Shown: positions 13,201 through 20,413 of the stretch, piece after piece
How the letters are laid out: each line of letters opens with the position of its first letter
Position numbering within the stretch: position 1 is the first letter of the stretch
Origin: Priapulus caudatus
Lineage: Eukaryota; Priapulida; Priapulimorpha; Priapulimorphida; Priapulidae
Length of the DNA stretch: 28,735 nt
Assembly: GCF_000485595.1 (NCBI RefSeq)
Contig: NW_014577607.1
Span: forward strand, 26,452 to 55,186
Direction: 5' to 3'
Notes under the pieces: model-generated
What the model saw: only the letters and a program-made list of their open reading frames with translations
Databases searched by the model: none
Told to the model about the DNA's origin: nothing
Program-made: the position numbers and the translations under genes

Positions 13201-14903
13201 ACCAACTGTCCCACACATAAACACAAACTGGGGCTCCCACACTGTTTATTCATGTTTTCAGAAATGTACAATATTTTGCTAAATAATTACAGTACTTCAA
13301 AATTGCCAAGTTTAGTTCTGTGAGTATATTGTATATATTCACCCACGCACACACGCATGCTCGCACGCACGCAGAGCTAAAAAAAGCATTTGATTCGCAT
13401 ATAATTACGTTTTAGCAACGTTTGTGAAAAGTACCGCACAGCTACTGGTGTTATCAGTGGGAAATTCTCAACTTCCACATCCTTACTTTAAGACATCCGA
13501 ACAAGTGAACATTGTTGATGCAATGTCAGTGATGCAATGCGATGTCTTTACTGCAGTGAGAGTGTTCCCAGTACGGCAGTGAGAGAGAACTACAGCCCCT
13601 TTGCTCAGCGAGACTCCAGACTCCGGGATACCAGGTAATTGACACTTCTGCTGTAGTGTATATGATGTAGTATACTGTCAGATGATCGTGCACACGCAAA
13701 TGTTGCTTACGTAAGGCTGGTTAAAAAGGCTAGGTTGAGACAGTGGAAGAAACACACAAACAAAAGTACACACAGTGCTCAGACTGAGATTTATAGTTCA
13801 CGTATAGATAGCAATTATGTGCCTATATAGTAGTATAGATTGGCTGGATTTTTCTTCTCTAGTAGTACACGTATTGGGATTATTGTAATCTAGTGTACTT
13901 TCTAAATAGTAATAAAATCTTGATTAATTATTTGTGGTTACGTACCGTCCCGATTATTACTGTTATAAAATGTATAAGCTATATAAGTTATTAATTTAGT
14001 GAATGCGTCATGCATGCCTACATTGTTGATTTTTCAATATGTAATTGCTAAAGTTAACATAGTATATAAAGCTAGTTATTTCTCCATGAATGTGGATGCA
14101 TACGTACCATTCAACGATCTCACATTTATCCTGGATTTAGAAAATTCATTTACATGAATAGCTCATGCAGTTTCTGAATAGCAAGTACTTTTTCTGTTAT
14201 CATCACGTTATTAATTCATAAGATTTCGATGTTGCTATTTTAAGTTATTCTAGATGTCATAATCGATCTTTTATTTAACAATTAAACTCGGTTAATAAGT
14301 TTGATGCAATCTATATTCATGAGTATTTATATGGTAATCCGTGAGTCATGTTGTGAGAATACACAAAAGATTGTTAATGTTGTAGTAAAAAGCAAATCGT
14401 CGATGACGCGAGTAGTCGCCTTGTTAGATCCAGACTTGTCCAAGTTCTCTTGCCTACTCGGCTACTCACGCTGAAAACCACCTACTTATTCATTGTCAGC
14501 TATCCAGCAAAACGAACACTGATGGTTCTTTCCATGTGTAGCGATGGTGCCATGTTTGCGCTGCCATATGTTGACTCAATCGGGGATATTTCAGCACGAT
14601 GCACGGGGTTTATTATTGAGCTAGGTGACCATGCCACCACCCAGTGGAAGGGGGTTCCCACGTATTGGTAGAATTCCCTATATGTTTGGGGCTCTGAGCG
14701 TGCCAGGGGAGAGGTTGTGATACGGGGAGGACGGGTTTTATCCCAGAGGGCGGGGGTATAGCAGAGGAGTGCTATAGTCACGTGATGAATCGTTCAAGGG
14801 GCGTGTCCAGCCAATAGATTAGGTGATAGAGAGAAAAAAAAGTGGTGAGAGAGAGATAGGAGAGAGCGAGAGAGAGAGAAAAGAGACACAGAGCGAGAGA
14901 GAG

Positions 14904-14968
<65 letters not shown>

Positions 14969-16845
14969 AGACACAGAGAGATGAGAGACGAGAGGAGAGA
15001 GACTACGGTTGTGGGTTCCACGAGTCGACTGCGCGTCGGTCACCATCATAGCAGTTTGGACAAGGTCTCCTTCCACCGTGACGTCACTGACGCGCTAGCC
15101 TCGCGATAACTCCATTGTTTGTTCGTTTCACAGCAGTTACGGGCAGGTCACCATGGGGACGCTCGTCGACGGGCGCTAGCCTCGTGATAAGCTCCATTGT
15201 TTGTTCGGTCACAGCAGTTCGGCAGGAGGTCACCATGGGGACGTCGTCGACGCGCGTAGCCTCGTGATAACTCCATTTGTTTTGTTCGTTTCAACAGGCA
15301 GGTTCGGGCAAGGTCCACCATGGGGACGTCGTCGAACGCGCTAGCCTCGTGATAACTCCATTGTTTGTTCGTTTCACAGCAGTTCGGGCAAGGTCACCGT
15401 GGGGACGTCGTCGACGCGCTACCCTCGTGATAACTCCATTGTTTGTTCGTATTCGCAGCAGTTCGCGGCAAGGTCAGCCAGTGGGACGTCACCGACGTGC
15501 TAGCCTCGCGTTAATCCATTGTTTGTTCGTTTCGCAGCAGTTCGGGCAAGGTCACCGTGGTGACGTCACCGACGTGCTAGCCTCGCGTTAATCCATTGTT
15601 TGTTCGTTTCGCAGCAGTTCGGGCAAGGTCACCGTGGTAACGTCGTCGACGGCGTCGAACTCGTCCGACACGGCGACGAGCAGCGACGAGACGTCGACGT
15701 GCAGCGACGAGGAGGAGCAGGATTGGCTGAATCTGACCATACAGCAGGACTGCGCGTCGTCCAATTACTTCTCGTTCAAGGTAGGCGCGATGCGTTCGGT
15801 ACAGAGGCCGTTCAGTTGGGCTTCTCTATCAGCATGTCTGAGCTTCCCGGTTGGAGGGATTACTAGTTCAATGATGATAGCAGGGGTGAATAATGACAAA
15901 TAATTTTGATGAATAATGATAAATAAATGATTAATAAATAATGATAAATATATGATTAATAAATAATAATTGATAATTGAATAAGAAATGATAATTGATG
16001 ATAAATAAATCTGTCATGATTCACCCCTGATGAAAGGAGTTTGTGCGTAAGTGCACGCGTTGAAAGCGCGTTTGTGAGCATTGCGATATATAAAGAAGAG
16101 AAGGTGCTACAATGTCTCTACTATATTTCTGTTGTGTGTTCGTGTTAAGACAACTTGCGCTAAGTCCGATCACGGAGTTAGAGGGTTAAATGTCAATGAC
16201 TGGGGGCAGATCTCAGATAGCTTTCATAACATTCCCTGATAGATCAACCGAAAACACTATACAAGCCCCTACTGGGCTAGTTTTATTACTACATGCACTC
16301 TCCTCTGATCATCTAACTGTAGTTGTGTGTATTATTATCCAAGTTCTGGATGATATTCTTATCGAATTGCAAAAGTACTAGCAAGAAACAACGTGAGAAT
16401 AATTATGTTCACACAGCTAGCAGTAATGACTGTACACGGGGTTGGGTACACGTGTGTACCTGTCATATCCGATCTGTGTCTGAGATGGGTTACCATAGCA
16501 ACAAAAATAAGCGTAAACTGGAATTCCTTTCACTTGTCATAATAACATAAAAATGCTGTAATTGATTCGTGCTAGAAATTTTATATTGGTTCCTATATTA
16601 TTTTGATAATTACTGCATAAGCTGAAGTGAACCTTACATCACCGTATATTGTGATTACTACGCAAATACTACCTAACTATGGTGTACGGTTTGTCAATTT
16701 AGTCGGTTGGTGGCGTTACAATGTGTATGGTTGGCGGAAATATGGTGTGTGTTTGTAAACCGACATATGGTTTGACTAATTTGGCAAACCGTACACCATA
16801 CCTAACAGATATTCAGCATATTTAGTTTACATATATACATACACA

Positions 16846-16884
<39 letters not shown>

Positions 16885-19563
16885 GCACACATGGCATGTT
16901 TATTTAAATTATTTTTCGAATTGTCATGAAACTAAAGTTTTAATTATGTGAAACAATTGTTTGTCAGCAGTGAAAGCATTTTGCTGGTATATATGAATTC
17001 GCTGTGTGTTAGCTACGTGCTTTTTAATTGTGCTTGCTAGAACTATGCTAGTAAAACTGCGATCAATCTCTGCTATGTTAGGACCACTTTACATCAATGA
17101 AATCCCGCTATGGAGTGGAAATCAAAAACCCGGAAAAGGTGGACATATCACTATACAAAAGGTGAGGCAATAACACTCGGGTAATCAGAGTTAGTCCTGG
17201 TTGTTATGCTGTAGCAAAGTGCGTGTACACTGTCAAAGTGATTGCTCGAGAAATAAAGCTTTTCTGCGTGCATCTGGTCATGGTGATGCCCATTAAGGGC
17301 AGCCTAGCAGATGAGGTTTCACTAGGTGGCTAATAACGCTTTTTAAGATACAATGATCTTGTGTTATTTCTCTTCGCCTGCTTCTCCCAAAACGTACGTA
17401 CGTAATCAAAAACGAAAATCTAGGTAAATCGGATCGTCTTTCTCTAGTAAGTATATTTCTCAATTGCAATTCACGTTTTCCGTTAGGTACGTCGGTATTG
17501 GTGACAACGCCTGTCAGCCCGCAGTCAAGGAGGGAGAGCAACTGAGCCAAGAATCAAGAAATGCACAGAGCAAGGTGACAACACTGTAAGTATTCTTTAA
17601 GATGCTAAAAGATTCGGTCAGCCCTTTGCAGATCGGGGTTTGCTAGTCTGTCCGAGTCTGCCTGTCAGTTGGTAAACCCGCTCTGAGAGTATCACGTCTT
17701 CATCATTGCCGATGCACAGAGACAGAGTTAAAGAAAATCTCTTGCCCTATCTAAAGACACCCTGACTGAATTATTTTTGGGATGAGAAGTATGCAAAACC
17801 GAGCGATGTGTGTATATAGAATTCTCCGTGCCTCCTAAACTGGATTGGAATAGCGTGGCATGCTCGCATGGGCATCAAACTAGAATGTTGAGCCTGCATG
17901 GAGCAATGAGGTTTTCACTCTTGTTGACTGCTGTTGTTTCGCGACCAACGGCGATTGAGCAATCACGCGACGTCTCACATGTCATGGCGTGGTGTAAATC
18001 TGCTCGCTAATTTAACCGACTTATTATCGCCCACGCGCGCGCGTGTTTGCCCGGCTGCCTGACAAACAATATTAGCTTTTGATTGCTGCAGAATTACAGG
18101 ATCGATAATTAATGCGGCAGGCTCGTGCATATGTCACAACCACGGTGGTCGCATGCTCACGGACCTGACCGTCTTGACGGATCGATGAATTGAATATCTG
18201 TTGACAAGGCAGTGTGCGTAGTGTGTAGTGAGGATAGCTGCTTCGCATGCCCGCGACGCGATATCTGCAATAAAAATGAATTTGAATTTCTTACTGCGAG
18301 CGAGAGCGCGTGCATGTGTGTGCATGCGTGTGTGTGTGCGTGCGCGCGTGCGCGCGTGTGTGTTAGGCTGTGTATGCGCATCTGCACATTTGTGTCTGTG
18401 ACAGTGTGTACAAACATAAATATCACGCGATCGATATATGAGCAAGTACTCTTACGATTGTCAGGTTGTGTGTTTATCTGCCAGTTGAAGTGGTGCTTCA
18501 TTACTCGGAAGTCACTTAATTATGTCCGTGTAGCATTTTTCGCACGGCGACACAGTGCTTTTATCTATCAATTAAGTGAAATTTTGGAACGATTATTTTG
18601 CGAGAGGATCGAGTGAGTCTGTTTCGGGATTTTTTTTCGGAATTCGATGTTGAACGCGAATCCAGAAGGTAGACTAGATGATGCCTGCTACCATAGTTAT
18701 GCAAATGGCGTCTTCATCTCTATCGCAACGCCACCATGATGCGGTGTTAATTCGCAGCTTGCCGTGAACACCTGAAATTCGCAGTCCGGTTTTACGCGGT
18801 GGTTTGAGACTGACGTGGGAATCTCGAGACGTTATTCTCCCCCAGAGGGCGTTAATTCTAGGAAATAGGCAGCTGATTTTCATTTCTGGTAATCAAAAAC
18901 ATTTTTTCATGCGTACGAGATTAAATCACAGCAGGAACCTTGATTTCCATAATTGACAATTGGAGTCTGGAAAATTGAAATCTGAACGAGTGAGTGCGCG
19001 CGCTCATTGAATACTTATTCAGAACCACTAGCCGCATGCAGCAGACGTTCCTGAGCGTTAATTGCATTAGCCGTGAGCGAGGCTGGCACAGCCTGCCTCT
19101 TGAATATGCAAATGAGTAATCAAAACTAATAGTTCGCCATAATGCCGGTTTAATGTATTTAGTCCAAAACCTAATTTAAGATTGCTCGTTCGCTCGTTGT
19201 CGAGTTCGCGTCAAGTAAGGCGGTAAGGTACGATAACGTTATGCCTGGTTCAGTGCTCGAGTCAGATAACGAGGACTCATTTCTCGCTTGACATACTGAT
19301 TATGCCTGCGATTAAAATGACGGGCAGGAATCGCAGCTGTAGTCATAAGCCTCCTCATCGCTCGATGGCGCATAATTTCTGTCCTCCCCGGAGGCTGTGA
19401 TTTTTCTCTGTGTCTCCTTTATTTCATTGCTGGATTATCGGGTATCTCCAGGGTTCTCGGCGTAACGGCGCCGGCGTCGTCGTCGGCGGGAAAACGTGAA
19501 AATACCAGTGATTTTTTTAGGGTAGCTTTACCTTGAGCATCCTCTTGCTGTGCCCCCTTCTTC

Positions 19564-19598
<35 letters not shown>

Positions 19599-20360
19599 CT
19601 CCGCCTCTTCCTCCAGCTTTTCCTTCTCCTTCTCCTTCTCCTCCTGTTTTCTCTCCTCATCCCCTCTTCCTTCTGCTCTCCTCCTTCGCCTCCACCTCCT
19701 ATTCTTGCTCATCCTGCTCATCTTCCTCCTGTTTCTCCTCCTGTGCCTCCTGTTCCTCTTACTCCGGCTCATCTTCCTCCTGCTCTTCCTACGCCTCCTC
19801 CTACTTTTTCTCTTGCCAGTCCTCGTCCTCCCCGCCCTTTCCATCTACTATTTCTACGCCTCCTCCTCCTCCTCCTCTTCCTCCTCCTCCTTTTCTTTCA
19901 CCTTCCACTTTTCCTTCTGCCCCTCCTCGTCCTCCCCGCCCTTTCTCTCTTCTACTGTTTCTACGCCTCCTCCTCCATCTCCTCCTCCTCCTCCTTCACC
20001 TCCTCTTCGTCCTCCTACTTTTCCTCCTGCCCCTCCTCGTCCTCCCCGCCCTCTCCCTCTTCTACGGTTTCTATGCCTCCTCCTCCCCTCCTCCTCCATC
20101 ACCTCCTCCTCCTCTTCCTCCTCTTCTTCCTCTGTAGGCGTCGCTCGCGATGATTAAGAACATAGTCGATGAGTGCACCGAGCACGAAAGTAGAAGTGGC
20201 AGCTTCTCGAATTTCATTTATTCATCTACTGCTCTGGCAAATGTCGTGGTGGCGATATCGAATGTGTTGCCGACTTACGGTCGTTCCTTCGTAACTTCCG
20301 TTGTTACCGCAGTCGTCGATCATCATGTGAGAGATTTATGCGCCGTGGTACGTTGTTGTT

Positions 20361-20413
<53 letters not shown>

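Noticed and set aside
14450-14781. Opposing 73 and 93 aa frames in intron 17
   Set aside because: They overlap on both strands, have no recognisable domain and no splice sites in phase with FIG4.
15051-15617. Regularly spaced repeats resembling a CRISPR array
   Set aside because: There are no unique spacers: the entire unit repeats, in an animal intron. It is a tandem duplication.
17575-17576. Alternative exon 20 donor AAG|gtgaca
   Set aside because: It shifts exon 21 into a frame that stops early. The gtaagt at 17586 is a better donor and gives the conserved C terminus.
19419-20157. Leu/Pro/Ser-rich frames (+) and Glu/Arg-rich frames (-)
   Set aside because: Compositional frames of the polypyrimidine tract.
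20150-20350. Possible extra FIG4 exon after the pyrimidine tract (acceptor ctctgtag, open frame of about 65 codons before the GTT run)
   Set aside because: It is out of phase with the exon 20 donor at 17586 and has no resemblance to FIG4. Exons 20 and 21 already join in frame and align with the vertebrate tail.
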